Part shown: positions 12,350 through 25,084 of the stretch, in pieces
Layout of the letters: the number at the start of each line of letters is the position of its first letter
How positions within the stretch are numbered: position 1 is the stretch's first letter
NCBI GenBank assembly: GCA_027422505.1
Contig: JAPQWV010001390.1
Coordinates: 1-64,000, forward strand
From: Craterostigma plantagineum
Lineage: Eukaryota > Streptophyta > Magnoliopsida > Lamiales > Linderniaceae
Length of the DNA: 64,000 nucleotides
Reading direction: 5' to 3'
The notes under the pieces: generated by a model
Told to the model about the DNA's origin: nothing
What the model saw: only the letters and a program-made list of their open reading frames with translations
The model's database searches: none
Translations under genes and position numbers: made by a program

Positions 12350-13480
12350 TAAATCTATTTCAACATTTTAACTTCCTTTTAAATACTCATCGAATTATTT
12401 CTTTTTTATAAGTATCCATTTAAAAATTTATTCATGTTCAGTACCTCAAAAGCTCTTTTCAGCATTAATGGGCGAAAATACCCCTGTCTCACATATAAAA
12501 AAGCTGAATAATTATTTTCACATGAACTATACCAAACAAATCCGTTATTATACCAACAAAATTGGACAATGTACCAGAAAATGTTGAAATTATACATCTA
12601 TGTTCGTTATTATACCAATAAATAGCGTTATTATAATTTACAGGGAAATTGGACGTAATAGCACAAATTATAGAAATTATACCATCTGTTGTCGTAATTA
12701 TAGCAACAGAATTGTACACTATACCAGTTGGTATAATAATTATAAAGTTGGTATAATTAGAATCGAAATACCAACTGATTTTGCTATTATACATGGTTAT
12801 TCTATCAGTTGATAACGTTATTCGAATTTTATACATGGAATTAGACGTTATACCAACTGATGTTGAAATTATATCAGAAACTGTAAATATTATACCAAAT
12901 GTTGTCGTAATTATACCAACATATTTGTACACTATGCCAATTGATATAATAATGATAACAGTTGGTATAATTAGAATAACAATTGGTATAATAATCAAAA
13001 CAGTTGGTATGATGTCCAATTAAATTGGATTATATAATACAGCGAAATTGGACGTTATACCAACTGATTTTGCTATTATAGCAGAAATTGTAAAATATTA
13101 TACTATATATTTTGGTTATTATATCAGTAAATAACGTTTTTCGAATTTTATACAGTGAAATTGGACGTTATACCAACTGATTTTGAAATTATACCAGAAA
13201 CTGTAGAATTATACCAACTGTTGTCATAGTAATACCAACAGATTTGTACACTATAACAGTTGGTATAATAATGATAACAGTTGGTATAATTAGAATAACA
13301 GTTGGTATAATAATCAAAATAGTTGGTATGTGTCCAGTTTAATTTCAGAAAATGGTATTTTCGTCCGTTTACTGTTTGGAGTATTAAATACGCAACTTTT
13401 CGCATATGGGTACTGATGAATATTTTTGTCAGGAATACTGATTAGGAAGTTCAAAATTTGAAAGCTTGATCGGAATCTCT
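12350..13480. mobile_element. Candidate non-autonomous DNA transposon with long degenerate TIRs
   Basis: The two ends match in inverted orientation. Left, from about 12353: AATTCC, then TTTCAACATTTTAACTTCCT, then TTCATGTTCAGTACC, then GGGCGAAAATACC near 12470. The right end read on the minus strand from about 13475 gives GATTCC, TTTCAAATTTTGAACTTCCT, TTCATCAGTACCC and GGACGAAAATACC. The arms are about 110-130 bases and imperfect. There is no transposase. Long TIRs suggest a MULE-like family, but I could not define a clean target duplication (AT-rich flanks such as TATATTTT and TATTTTTA are only suggestive). Confidence 0.5.
12530..13345. repeat. Internal TATACCAACTG/CAGTTGGTATA repeat block
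   Basis: Dozens of copies of TTATACCAAC and its reverse complement GTTGGTATAA, in both orientations, alternate with short AT spacers. A longer unit containing GAAATTGGACGTTATACCA recurs around 12641, 13047 and 13158, showing internal duplication. The short ORFs on both strands (rich in Ile, Thr and Tyr) are by-products of this low-complexity sequence. Confidence 0.7.
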
Positions 13481-14270
13481 ATTTTTAATTCGGTAAGCCA
13501 AACAAAACGATGATTGCTGCTGACGTTTTCATATTATCGAATAAAAATGAAAGGTAATGTATCACTACCTACATTTTCGGATAGATCGATTCAGTTGGAC
13601 TAATAGTTCGTCGTGTACTGGTAAGGTGAGGCAAAGTGCTGATACAAAAGGATTCAAACGATTTGCTTAAGATATGATTACCACTGAACCAACTACCTAC
13701 CTTAATTTAGTTTTCAGTATCAGTAGTAAATCAAATATTTAGTTTATCGCATCAATAGATGGCTGAACTTGGCATGATTCAGTCATTTAGGACTTATGCA
13801 GATGATCATGGACAAAAGTACAGCACGAATTAGTGTGGCATGTTATGCGGCCACGCTCATCATATATTGGGTGAGCGAACAGCATGGCATGGGAATGAAG
13901 TCAGATCAGATTGGTCTCATGATTAGGCAAATGAAGATGCATGCAGAGCTTTGGTCATCTGAGTGCTGAGACAACCATATACAATGTGTCACATGTAGTT
14001 AATTGGTAACGCATTAGAGTTTGATTCAAACTGATTAACTTGTATGTATTACTGATTTGGTAAATGATCGTAGTTAAATATTTAGTTTATGCCAACAAAG
14101 AATTTCATTTTTATTTAATTGCGTTTTGCGGGCCCAGGGGGATTTTCGTAATTTTCCTACACCTAGGTAACGTGGATATCGAGAAAATGATCTCAAAACG
14201 AACTGCTCAGCTTACTATGACATGTATTTGTACCTTTTCTTCTCAACGTAAATTGCACTTGGTTGTCGGC

Positions 14271-17200
14271 ATGTTTGCGAAACGCCTCTTGAAGAAGCCA
14301 TACATCGGCGTCAGGTGCCACGTCAACGCATCGAGCTTGTTGCTTAGCTTTTTCTTTTTTTTTTCTGGGTTTCGTTGATTGACTTGATGTTTTTCCTTTT
14401 TCCCTGCTTTGTTTCTTCTATATATATATTATTTATGTATTGTGCGTGGTGATCGATGATGTTCAGCATCGGCAAGAGCGCTTGCTGACGTCGGAGAAGG
14501 TGAAGCTTCGGATCGATGTGCACTATGGCGTTCCATGTACATCGTCGATTCTCGCGTTCGATCCTATTCAGCGCCTGCTGGCGATCGGCACTTTGTAAGT
14601 TATTTTGATGTGATGTGTTTAGTGGTGAACACTGCGTCGAAGTTTGGTAGGTGCAGTTATTGGATTGTGCCAGCTAAATGGCGAAAGTGAGTTGCTGAGT
14701 TGACTTAAGAGTTTGCTTTAGCTTAATCAAGCTCGTTTTTTTTTAAAAAAATAAAAGTTGACTCAAATGCATCTTTTTGCTCAATTGGATTTGATCTGAT
14801 CGTTGGCTGTTATTCTAGAGCATAGCAAAAAATGAGTAAGGCGTTGTACGGGGACGTGGTTAGCTCAAGTTCAATACAATTAACAATACAAAGCTTGGAA
14901 TTTATTCTCCAAAGAAGCTTAAATATCTTTCATTGGGCTAGATTGACACATGAAGGAACGACAAAGTCGAGTAAAGAGATAATGCAGAGTTATTGTCTAA
15001 GCTCATTCTCAAACACTGTTTCCCATATAAAATTCAGGGACGGAAGAATAAAAGTAATTGGTGGTGATAATATTGAAGGAATTCTGGTTTCTCCGAAGCT
15101 GTCGCCGTACAAATATCTGGAGGTTTGTGCTGTAAATTCATGCTGATTATTATGTTGCTTTCCTCTAAAAGAACAGCCTTTTAACTTCCCTTGTAAAACC
15201 ATTTGAGCTGCTTTAAACGTATGTCTTATTTGAATGAAACAACACCTTTTACGATTTCACGTTTATTCAGTGTCTTCTGTTTGCAGTTCCTGCAGAATAA
15301 AGGTTTCTTGCTAAGTATCACAAATGACAATGATATTCAGGTCAGCATAGAAAAATTATCAATTTTGCGTAGAATCACCTTGCCTTAGTTTTCTCACGAA
15401 AGTTTATTTTCGTTGATGTTGCTAAAAGTCATCCTTTTCAGGTTTGGAATCTAGAGAGGAGGTCAATAACATGTAATTTTCAGTGGGAATCCAATGTAAC
15501 TGCTTTCTCTGTAATCAGTGGCTCCTTGTTTATGTACGATACTGATGCGGATGTAAATTTGCATTGTATGATGAGGCAACATGATTGGATTTGTATTGGT
15601 TTTATGCTACGTGACGCTTGTCCTTCTTTGATTATAGGTATATAGGTGATGAATATGGAGTGGTATCTGTTCTGAAGTATGACGTTGACCATGGACAGCT
15701 CTTGAAATTGCATTATCACCTGTCTTTGGAATCTCTGGCCGGTGAGTGCTGCAAGCTGCCATTGTTTCTCTATCTACTAGGATGATTCATCGTATGTGAA
15801 TGTGACTCTATTTGAAAAAGAAAATACTGCGAAAACCAGCAAAATGATGTGTGAGACTTACCTAGCTAGAACTCACCATGAATGATTTTCAAGAGAACAT
15901 TGGATCATGTTATGGATCTTTACTTGGTCTGTGTATTGAAGCTTGTGCATGACATAAATTCCATTGAGCGTTCAAATGAAACTTACGTATGGATTTATAA
16001 TTGACCTTTTAATTATAGGAGCAGCTGGCATCTCACGCTCTGATCATCAGCCTGTAGTAGGAGTTCTTCCTCAACCTTGTGCCCCTGAAAATAGGCAAGA
16101 GTAATTTTCATTTTATCTCGTTTTGCTATTTATGCCCATTCGTTGAATTAATAGCAGCAGTGGGAATACATGGAGAACTTACATTCCGGAATTGATCCAC
16201 CTTTTGGTATTATTATCGATGTCCAAAAAATATCGAAACTTGCAGGCTATTGATTGCTTATGAAAGAGGGCTTATCATTCTCTGGGATCTCATATATTCC
16301 CATGTTGTCACTGTCAGAGGTGACAAGGCCCTCCAATTAAAAAGCCAAGTTGTTCCTTCAAATGGTGCAGGCGAACATTTACACAATGAAGCTGTGCCTG
16401 ATTTAGAGGAGAAAGAGATCAGTGCTCTTTGTTGGGCATCTGTTGATGGGGAAATTCTTGCTGTTGGATATGTTGATGGGGATATATTATTTTGGGATAC
16501 CTCAAAACCTGCTTCCACTAATAATTTGTCTCACAGTGTTGTTAAGTTGCTGACGTCGTCTGAAAAGAGGCTCCCTGTTATTGTTCTACGATGGGTGGAT
16601 AACAGTAAATCTCGCAAGCATAAAGGTCAACTTATTGTATATGGTGGTGATGCGATAGGATACGAGGAAGTCGTGACGGTAGGTATCTGCATCGTTGGCT
16701 ATGTTAAAGAAATTATTACAAGCAAAAATGGAAAAGGCTCATTTGATTGTCATATATTTGGTTGAAAATAATCCTAAGATAATTTGGGAACGAGTCACCA
16801 CAAAAACTTTCATATCAATCTGCGATCTCTGCAAGCCTTACTATACAATGTCGATCATTTCTTCTGTTGGAAGTTCAAACAGATGAACATTTGGGTTTAG
16901 TTTCCTGCGATGCTCATATAATATTTTCTCGTTACAGGTTCTGAGTCTTGAATGGTACCCTGGAATTGAGACGCTGCAATGTGTTGATCGTGTGATCCTT
17001 AATCTTACTGATTCTTTTTCTGACATGATTCTAGTACCATCTGCTGCGGCATCTAGGATCGATAAGGACGCTTCCTTGTTTATACTATTAGACCCTGGCC
17101 GAATATATACATATAACGTTTGCAGTTTGTCCTCCTCGGACTTGCCTGGGAAGGAACTACCTGTTTCTGCTTTAAATTTTCCTGCTACAATTCCAACTTT

Positions 17201-20200
17201 TGATCCTTCGATGACAGTGGCAGAGCTTTTTCATATGCACCGGAGGTCTAAGGTACTAGAGCATCATTGGACTTTTGGGCTTGATTTCATAGAACTCCTG
17301 ACGCATTTGGCGTCACGATTAATTGTCTATAGCGTAACGAGCTTCTGTTGTTTAACTAGATAGCTTCAGTGAGTTCAACAACCAGTAATAAAAAGTGGCC
17401 CTTGACCGGGGGTTTAAGTAATCATATACGATTAGACATAGATAACGAGGTCCGCAGGCTGTATCTAGCCGGCTATCACGATGGATCAGTCCGAGTATGG
17501 GATGCTACTTATCCAGTTTTCTATCTCCTTTTTGTTTTGAAGAACGAGGTCAGAATTTTGAAAAGATTAGCTATGATGTGGACTATTATTTTCTGGGAAG
17601 TGGATAATATTGATTTTTGCTGACGAATGACAGGGTAAGACTGAGGAACTAGCTGATTATGCCAGCTCAGTTACCATAGTCGATTTATGCCCCTTATCAT
17701 TAATGTTAGCCATTGGCAGAGAATGTGGCTTGGTAAGATAACATTTCTCATGCTTTGTCAAAATATTCTTGTTTGTTTGTTTAATGATCTAATATCTGAA
17801 GGTCCAACTTTACGACCTCAGCTGTAGCGATGCGACTAAGTTTTCCGCAGAGACCAAAGGTGATAAAAGTATTTTTTCTTCTTGAGCAAAATTCTAGTGG
17901 TTACTAGAAGCACACGAGCAACATAGAAGTACATGAGCTAGAACTAGATAATGATAATTAACTGTTGCAAATTAGATTAACTATGCGCCAGTCCTGCAAT
18001 TTTCATGAACAATTGAGTTCTTTGGCATGTTAGAATTTTTGTAATTTGCACATGTTTTATTCTATGTTTTGGTACTGTATAGGGTGGGTTCTGAGTAATG
18101 ATCTTGAGATATGAAACCCCGGAAAATAGTTCAACCATTTTGAGTTATAACATATCGTAATTATCACCCTTCGCAGCTCACAATGCTCTAGTTCAAGGCC
18201 CTAGGTTGAGAGCTGTTTTTGATCCTCACAAAGCTGGAGTTCGGGCAATGAAGTTCGCCAATAATGGCTCAAAGCTTATTGTAGGATATGAATGTTCTCA
18301 GGTGCCTTATATCTTATTATGTAATAATTAAGATTTTGATTCTCTCCCTTTCGCCAGATAGCTGACTATTTCCTGGGGAACACTTCCTACCCTTCTGTTC
18401 CAGAGGAAGGCAGGATTATGCAATAGTGTCCTTTTGCTAAAGCTCAAAATATGATGTTGCCCGTTTCAGGTGGCAGTGTTGGATGTACATTCATCATCTG
18501 TAGATTTCATAACGAATTCTTTGAATAGACCCGACGTACCAGTGACATCAGTAATCTGGAAATCTTTAACTCAACTTACTTTTGAGCATACGGGTGAAAC
18601 TTCACCAAAGCTTCCCAAAAATGGTGTAGGGGAGTTCATTTTTGTATTGACTAAGGATGGAAATATTTATGTCATTGATGGAAATAATGGCACCTTGATT
18701 GGCTCAAAACCTATGAGTTTGAAGAAACCGTCTTCAGCAATTTCAATGTACTTGATAGGTAAGTACTATTTTTGGTATCAATGAGCAACCTTTTTTTCAT
18801 GTCAGTGGTGTACTAGTTGCCCTGATAATTACCTTTGCACTACTCAGAAACCCAGGTATCTGTTCGTCGATATGTAGATGAAAGATCATTGGATAAGGAT
18901 AATGTATTAAGCAGCGAGCATTCATCAGATAGTGCTCAGGAGAGTGAGCAGTGTGAACCAGATAAGAAGTCTTCAGAAAAAATTTATCTCCTGAGAGTTT
19001 GAATGACTTCTCTATCTTGCTCTGTTGTAAGGATTCACTACAGATATACCCTGCAAAGTCTTTGGTTCAGGTGAAGTTTCTTCGCGTTTTACATCAATTT
19101 TACGATTTATTTTTTCTAATCAATTGATGGTTTATCAGGGAGACGTTAAGTCCATTTGCAAGGTTAAACTTTCAAAACCCTGTTGTTGGACTACAGTTTT
19201 GCGAAATGACGGAAAAGTTTGTGGGATAGTAGCATTCTATGAAACGGGAATCATGGAGGTCAGGTAATCCACCTCAACAACTTTCATTCTCTCATAACAT
19301 TAACCGATTCTCATTTTATGAGAATGGACAATGATACCGTACTCGTACTAAACGAACACGATTTGTTTGTTTGCTTGCTTACCAGATCTATGCCTGATCT
19401 TGAACTGGTGAAGGAGATTTCTTTAATGCCTGATTTGAGGTGGACCATCAAGACAAACATGGAAACATTGATTTGTTCCCTGGAAAATGGGCTCATTGCA
19501 CTGGTAATGTTCTACTACATGATTTAGTTACACCGATAAAATAAGTAATTACAATGGCGATGGTATCTTGTTTTCATTATTATATGCGCTTCTCGATATT
19601 ACTTCTGACAATGAGCATCTCAACTCAGGCCCATCCCCATGGCTCTGAAGTAGTATTTGCATCTATACTAGAGGGTGAAAATGATTTCAGGTACACTATC
19701 AGCGTAGTTGAACAATGCTGCTTAAGCTCCCTTCTTCGATAAACTTAGAGTAAACCATAACGGAAGTTGTTTTTCCTTTTCAGACTACCCCAGTCCCTTC
19801 CTAGTCTTCACGATGAAGTACTTGCCGCTGCGGCAGATGCTGCAATAGCTGTTTCCTCAGGTCCCAAGAGAAAGCAGGTTTTTTCACGATTCTGATACTT
19901 TGAGCATCCCCGGTTTCATATGTTTCATTATGAAGTTTCATGATGCTGATACTTTGCACGGTGCTCGGTTTGATATTGCTACGGATAATAATTGCTTCAC
20001 TAGGGTGGTAGCTCTAGCGTTCTCGGAGGTTTTGTGAAAGGATTCAAGGGTAAAAGGTCGAACAACTTCAAGGATCAAAACTTCATTCCGTCGTCGTCTA
20101 GTTTCAGTCATCTTGACGACATCTTCATGAGGAATTCATTTCCTGAGCCATCAGCTGCTGCCCACAAACAGGAAGCTGAGCTTAACATAGGTTGCCGACC

Positions 20201-20948
20201 CCTCTCTCCATTCGTACATTCCTACACCATATTTTCATGCAATCTAGTACTATATTCATCGTCATGCTGATGCAATAGATTGGATCTCTACAGATGACAT
20301 AAAAATAGATGAACTTCTTCCTTCGGTTTCCACTTCATCCCATTTTGTAGATAACAAAGCTAAAGGTACTCATTCGTTGGTGCTTCTATCAAAGGTACTT
20401 ACTACAGGAATGTAAAGTATTTCTCTCCTGCAGACAAAAGAAGTGAACGTGAAAGATTATTAGATGGTGGAGACGATACTAAGCCCCGGGTTAGAACAAG
20501 GGAAGAAATCATAGCCAAGTACAGAAAAGCAGGGGTAATTTTCTAATTTGGTTCCTTGCGTGGAATATATGATATATATATATATATATATACTTATACC
20601 AAACTTATGCGAGTCTTCTATAGAAAACATGGATTTATGTGTTCATCAAATAAGTTTCAGGATGCCTCATCTGCGGCTGGTGAAGCAAGAAACAAGCTTC
20701 TTGAGCGCCAAGAGAAACTCGAGGTACAGTTATTTTGCAGTACTCACATATTGAACTATCTATCCCTACAATGTAATGAACAAAATTCACTTCTGTGCTC
20801 TGACAAGAGTACTGATCATTGTCCTCTTTATTTCTTTCAGAAAATCACCAGACGAACTGAAGACATGCGAAATGAAGCCGAAGAGTTCTCATCGTTGGCT
20901 AATGAACTTGTGAAGATGATGGAAAATCGCAAGTGGTATCATATATGA
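14271..20948 (+). CDS. Tomosyn/Lgl-like WD40 protein with C-terminal SNARE-like coil (24 exons; two frame breaks)
   Basis: Member of the tomosyn/lethal-giant-larvae family, expected to bind syntaxin-type SNAREs and restrain exocytosis. Exons: 14271-14314, 14467-14594, 15038-15122, 15287-15340, 15442-15533, 15638-15741, 16019-16094 (or 16100), 16246-16678, 16938-17252, 17360-17548, 17634-17732, 17802-17859, 18177-18301, 18470-18758, 18848-19070, 19139-19263, 19386-19503, 19629-19690, 19784-19877, 20004-20190, 20279-20365, 20434-20534, 20661-20723, 20841-20948; about 1,086 residues. WD-repeat blades include [32 protein letters not shown] and [16 protein letters not shown]. The last about 65 residues (KYRKAG to NRKWYHI) form an R-SNARE-like coil. 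Two single-base deletions are inferred: in exon 1 near 14297, and in exon 15 in an A-run near 18980. Exon 7 may use a GC donor. Confidence 0.85.
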
Positions 20949-21442
20949 TTAGAATTTCATCGGAGTTGGATTGCTTTCATCGGACGTTGTCCTCGCAGGC
21001 TCTGTAGATATGACAAAAATGCACAAACAGGGCTAACACCTATATATACCACAAGTTTCACCACCTGAAGATGACTGGCAATTTAACTCGTTACACAAAA
21101 CTTGAGATTTTATGCAATTGAATAATGAATTTTGTGGCAATAATGATGAGCTGGTTTTTTTTTTTTTGCAGCACTGTCTTGTATTGTACTGTTGTGTTGT
21201 ACATGTTTATTACAAATTATTAAATATCGTTTATTATCAAAAACTCCGTCAAAGATTTCTTTTAAAAATTTTCGTGCTGAAAAACTATGCCCAATTCCAA
21301 TAGTTACCATAATATTGAGTTGTAAATCAATTCTAACATAGGAGTTTATATATCAGCATAACAAGTCTCACGAGTAAATACAGGAAATCAACACCGAAGA
21401 CGGTAAGGAGCAGGATTTATTTCCACCATAAATAACTTCTTG
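20949..21442. other. Convergent 3' regions
   Basis: This is the interval between the stop codons of the tomosyn-like gene and the SelT-like gene. It is AT-rich with a T-run near 21154-21167; no gene is seen. Confidence 0.6.
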
Positions 21443-22532
21443 TTAGATTACTCTTGAAGTAGCAATTCTTCCAGCAACAAGATCTTTCAACTCTATTTCA
21501 CCAGGGAACCTATTCTCCTTCAACTTAGAGAAAACCTGCGATGAAGGATGTCAAAAAAGGGTAAACATCAACATCACTTTATTACAAGAAAAGCCACTAT
21601 TTTTAACATGGTAGTTATGTTAGAGATTTGAATTGAAACAGGTTAACTTGGATGGAAACCAAATAATATTCAGTATCAAGCTAGGCAAATAAGCATGGTA
21701 ACAAGAACCCAATAAAGAACAAAACCTGACAACATCAAAAGCTAAAACGGTACAGCTTGCGAAGATAAAAGAAAAAGAGAAGAACTTTACCAGTTCACCA
21801 TTACAGTGCACTTCAAATGCACCAGAATTCTGAAGAAATGACTGGAGGAAGTTACCAAGAAGCCAAGTACTAGCCATACTCCCAAACCTATTCGCGCGTA
21901 AGGTATAATACCATTGGGGCGGTACAGCGTATCCCAACCTTGGAAATATTTGCTCGCCGCCAACTATAATTCCGATCACACCAAATTGGACAATCGGTAC
22001 AAGTTTGCTCAACATTCGTTTAGGTAGAGGAGGAGGGTAGTTTGCAAGAACAACATTGATTCCAGGGAACTGATTTTCTAACATATTCTTCATTGTTACA
22101 GCAGTTCCTCTGCGAAATACAAGTCGGTAATAAGAAATCGTTAACAGTACTTGCAAGAACACTATAACCTATGGGACAAATCATACCTAAAGGAGCAAGA
22201 TGCACAAAAGTCAATGCTCACTGTGTTCCCAAAACCAATCCCGCTAGCTTTCTGGAGACACATTAGAACATGAAATCGATAGAATTGAAAGATCAGTTCT
22301 CCTCTCAACAACGACAAAATCTAACTGATAGCAATACTCTATCCGATCAAACCTGTGTAGGAAACTCGAGAGAAGCTTGGTGTTGCTGCTGTTGAATCGC
22401 AGGCGATTGCTGATGTTGGTGGTGGTGGTGGTGGTGCGCCGGCTTAGACGGCGGTGGGGAAAAGAGATTGAATATATCCGAAAACAAGAGGAAAAGTGGC
22501 AGACCCACCAACAAAATCTGGGTTCGATCCAT
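21443..22532 (-). CDS. SELT: SelT-like protein (cysteine homologue of selenoprotein T)
   Basis: Member of the SelT/SelW/SelH family with a thioredoxin-like fold; animal SelT is an ER redox protein. Exons: 22532-22353, 22251-22187, 22109-21791, 21535-21443; 218 residues with an intact frame. The N terminus is a hydrophobic signal anchor (ILLVGLPLFLLFSDIFNLF), followed by a natural His/Gln-rich linker. The redox motif is Cys-Ala-Ser-Cys in SIDFCASCSFRGTAV, where animals have Cys-x-x-Sec, so no SECIS or UGA recoding is needed. A second hydrophobic stretch (LVPIVQFGVIGIIVGGEQIF) follows, then the family-typical NSGAFEVHCNGELVFSKL near the C terminus. Confidence 0.92.
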
Positions 22533-22790
22533 ATCAGCTGCGAGCGATTAGCAATGACAGTGCAATATGAGTGACGAAGATGAAGACTTCATTCATTTAT
22601 TATATAATCTCAGACGACGATTTCTAGTCGCTACTTTGTGGGCTTTCTTAAATGGGCCCAACCTAAACATTGGGCCTTCCAAAATTTTTAAGGCCCATAA
22701 CACGCAATTCTTTCTAAACATCAAATTGAACGCTAAATTACGAGAATGAAAGCAAACATCATAAAATCTTCTCTTCTTCCTCTATTAGAG
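22533..22790. promoter_or_regulatory. SelT-like promoter with site II motifs
   Basis: This short interval lies between the SelT-like start and the trihelix stop. TGGGCCC (about 22654), TGGGCC (about 22672) and AGGCCCA (about 22691) cluster within 45 bases, typical site II elements of plant housekeeping promoters. Confidence 0.5.
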
Positions 22791-23974
22791 CTATGATCGG
22801 CTAAGCTTGTTCAAGAGAGCCGTAATAAGAGCATCCCTCTTCTCAGCTCTAGCCTCTTCCCTAGCTCTCCTTTGTTCTTCCCTCTCTCTCCATCTCCTAT
22901 CCATCATAATCCTCTCGTTTTCCAGTGCCTCCATTGTTTGTCTCCACTCCATCTCTTTCACTCTCCTCTCCTCTTCTCTAGCCTCGCAAGCTTTCAACCA
23001 CTTCATCTCCATATCCATCTGGTGCTTCGTGTAATCATCCATCATCTCCTTTATTGCACTTATTATGATGTTGCTGTGCTTATGATCATTACTTGCAGTA
23101 CCAGCAGCAGCAGTAGTGTTGTTAAGGAATACTTTTCTCTTCTTCTTCCTCGAAACCCCCTTTTCCCAGTCGCCGCTTTCTTCGTCGTCAGAAGCTGCTG
23201 AGATAAACTGCGCAGCCGTCGACTTCTTGGAATCTGACGTGGCGGCCTCGGTTTCGAACCATAGCATTCTTGAGGTGAATATGGTTTGCATCTCAGTGTA
23301 GAATGGGAACTGCTGTTGTCTTAGTCCTTCGCTTTCCATGGTTTCACATCCCTTAAACCATATTTGCATACAGACACTTATTTCATATAATAAATTGACA
23401 TAGCTATAAGCACACACTGTTTATCGGATTACATTGACTGAATCTGTCAAAGTCTCTCGATGACGATGCATAAGAAATGAAACCCCTTGCTATTATTTCT
23501 TGAAATAATTACTCAAGCTACGAGCTGGGATTTTTTATTCAAACAAAAGTATATATATAGTACTGCAACGATTAAGCTTTGACTGCAAGAAGTTTCATGT
23601 GTGATCAACGAAGCTTGGCAGAACATTAGGGTTTTATTTTAACAGATTTATAGATTGAATTTATATACCTTGTATCGAGTGACGAGGTTTTTCCACTTGA
23701 ACTTGCACTGCTCAGCGCTCTTGTTATAGCCCTTCTCTTTCATCCTCGTCGCAATAACTTCCCACAAAAGCTTATTGCGTTTGGTTCCCATGAAAGTTGG
23801 ATCGAGCTCGGCCCTAATCATCAAGAAAACCCTAGTTTCCTCCATGCTCCATTGAGGAGGAAGCCTATCTCCACCACTACTTGTAATAATACCTATACTA
23901 TTATTACTAGCAGAGCCAGCAGCTGAGTACTGACGATGAACAATCCGTTGTAGATGATGATGGCCATGATCCAT
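22791..23974 (-). CDS. Trihelix transcription factor, GT-3a/GT-3b type
   Basis: Plant-specific DNA-binding factor for GT elements. Exons: 23974-23669 and 23351-22791; 288 residues, close to the 289 of Arabidopsis GT-3b. After a His-rich start (MDHGHHHLQRI), the single trihelix domain runs from about residue 40 to 105: PPQWSMEETRVFLMIRAELD, then LLWEVIATRMKEKGY, then CKFKWKNLVTRYK, with its spaced Trp residues. A basic KKKRK segment in the middle is a likely nuclear signal. The C-terminal third is a long charged coiled coil rich in Glu and Arg, ending LLNKLSRS, expected to drive dimerisation as in GT-3 proteins. GT-3b is known for stress and pathogen responses; that role is inferred here only from family membership. 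Confidence 0.9.
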
Positions 23975-24508
23975 ATCTATGTGGTCTGAATATTCTGTAA
24001 TAAAAGATAATCAAAGAGGGAAAGAGGTGTGATGGAAGGGGGAGATTGAAGAAACTTTAGACGGCGGAAAAGGGTTTGTATAGTGTCAGTATATATGTAT
24101 GCCATTAGGGCCAGTGTGGTGTTGCGCTATGACCATAAGGTGTGAAAATGAGGAAGAATTCTTTTACACTACCAAGAAAAGTTGGACTGAAAAGGACGAC
24201 TGATCTTCAGTTTCATCAGATCAGAAAACGAAAGATTTCTCGTACAGTAACAGTTCCTTGCTGTCTCATCCATATACGCGGAAACTGCTGAATTCATTTT
24301 TCTTTTTTACGGAATATGCGTTGTAGTAATCAGCCTATTATTAATAAACTGTTAATCGAGACTTTCACATTATTAAATTCATATTGCGTTTTGCTTTCGT
24401 CAGGCTGACGACGATGAGCTTGAGATCAACGGTCAAAGATAATCGTTTCATTCTCTCTTCCAACACAAACCGTGTGCCACATCATCAAATCCTGAAAATA
24501 AAAAATAA

Positions 24509-24556
<48 letters not shown>

Positions 24557-25084
24557 TAAGCAACAAGCGTAATCCAAGATAATGCAACACTTTTATTACA
24601 TATAAAAGAAAAAATAAATAATTCAATTCAACGCTGGTGGTCGTAATCAAGAAATCAAAGTACTCTGCGTTTTCTGTCATGCCTCACGTGCGGCTGCCAA
24701 GCGCGTAGTGCCACGTGCCGCATTGCATGGTGAAATGCGGGGTCCACTCGCCGCTTTGTTCAATGTTCACACACCCTTAAATTCGGCGGACTGATATTAC
24801 TTTCCTCGGCCCATATTGGGCCTAAAAAAGATGGCCCAGATGACTACAAGCCCAACACATTTTAGTGACTATCAAGTTTTATAATTTAAATCAGAGTAAA
24901 AGTAGTGTAGAAAACCTACGAAGAAAACACACACAGAGGATACTTGTAACCTTAATTTATCAAAACAACATGGCAGCACACACAAACACACACACACATT
25001 ACTGACTACTGGGAGTCGAAATCTGAGCAATATTACTACTAGTCAAAGGACTTGAAACAGTATTAAGTTCATGTAATAATAGTT
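23975..25084. other. Intergenic: trihelix promoter and Alfin-like 3' flank
   Basis: No gene is seen. A GA microsatellite lies at about 24511-24554. A cluster of GGCCCA/TGGGCC motifs (about 24810-24855) sits in the middle with no start codon nearby. A CA-rich tract lies near 24980-25000. Confidence 0.55.
24511..24554. repeat. (GA)n microsatellite
   Basis: About 22 uninterrupted GA dinucleotides. It produces a spurious ORF of Arg/Glu repeats on plus and Ser/Leu repeats on minus. Confidence 0.9.

Larger units (their letters stand above)
12184..14270. other. Intergenic with a degenerate DNA transposon
   Basis: About 2.1 kb separate the ACX4 and tomosyn-like start codons. The left part is the ACX4 promoter with a GA-rich tract near 12215. 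The middle is the repeat-bearing element described separately (about 12350-13480). The right part, 13500-14270, shows no gene; it should hold the promoter and 5' UTR of the rightward gene. Confidence 0.55.

Noticed and set aside
12489..13405. Long ORFs on both strands in the 12.5-13.4 kb repeat
   Set aside because: They are Ile/Thr/Tyr-rich translations of a short repeated word, present on both strands, with no domain.
22380..22450. His-rich segment of the SelT-like protein as a vector His-tag contamination
   Set aside because: It sits inside a spliced native exon between a signal anchor and a Gln-rich linker, with mixed His codons; it is natural.
24384..24572. ORF ending in Arg/Glu repeats
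   Set aside because: It is created by the GA microsatellite at 24511-24554.
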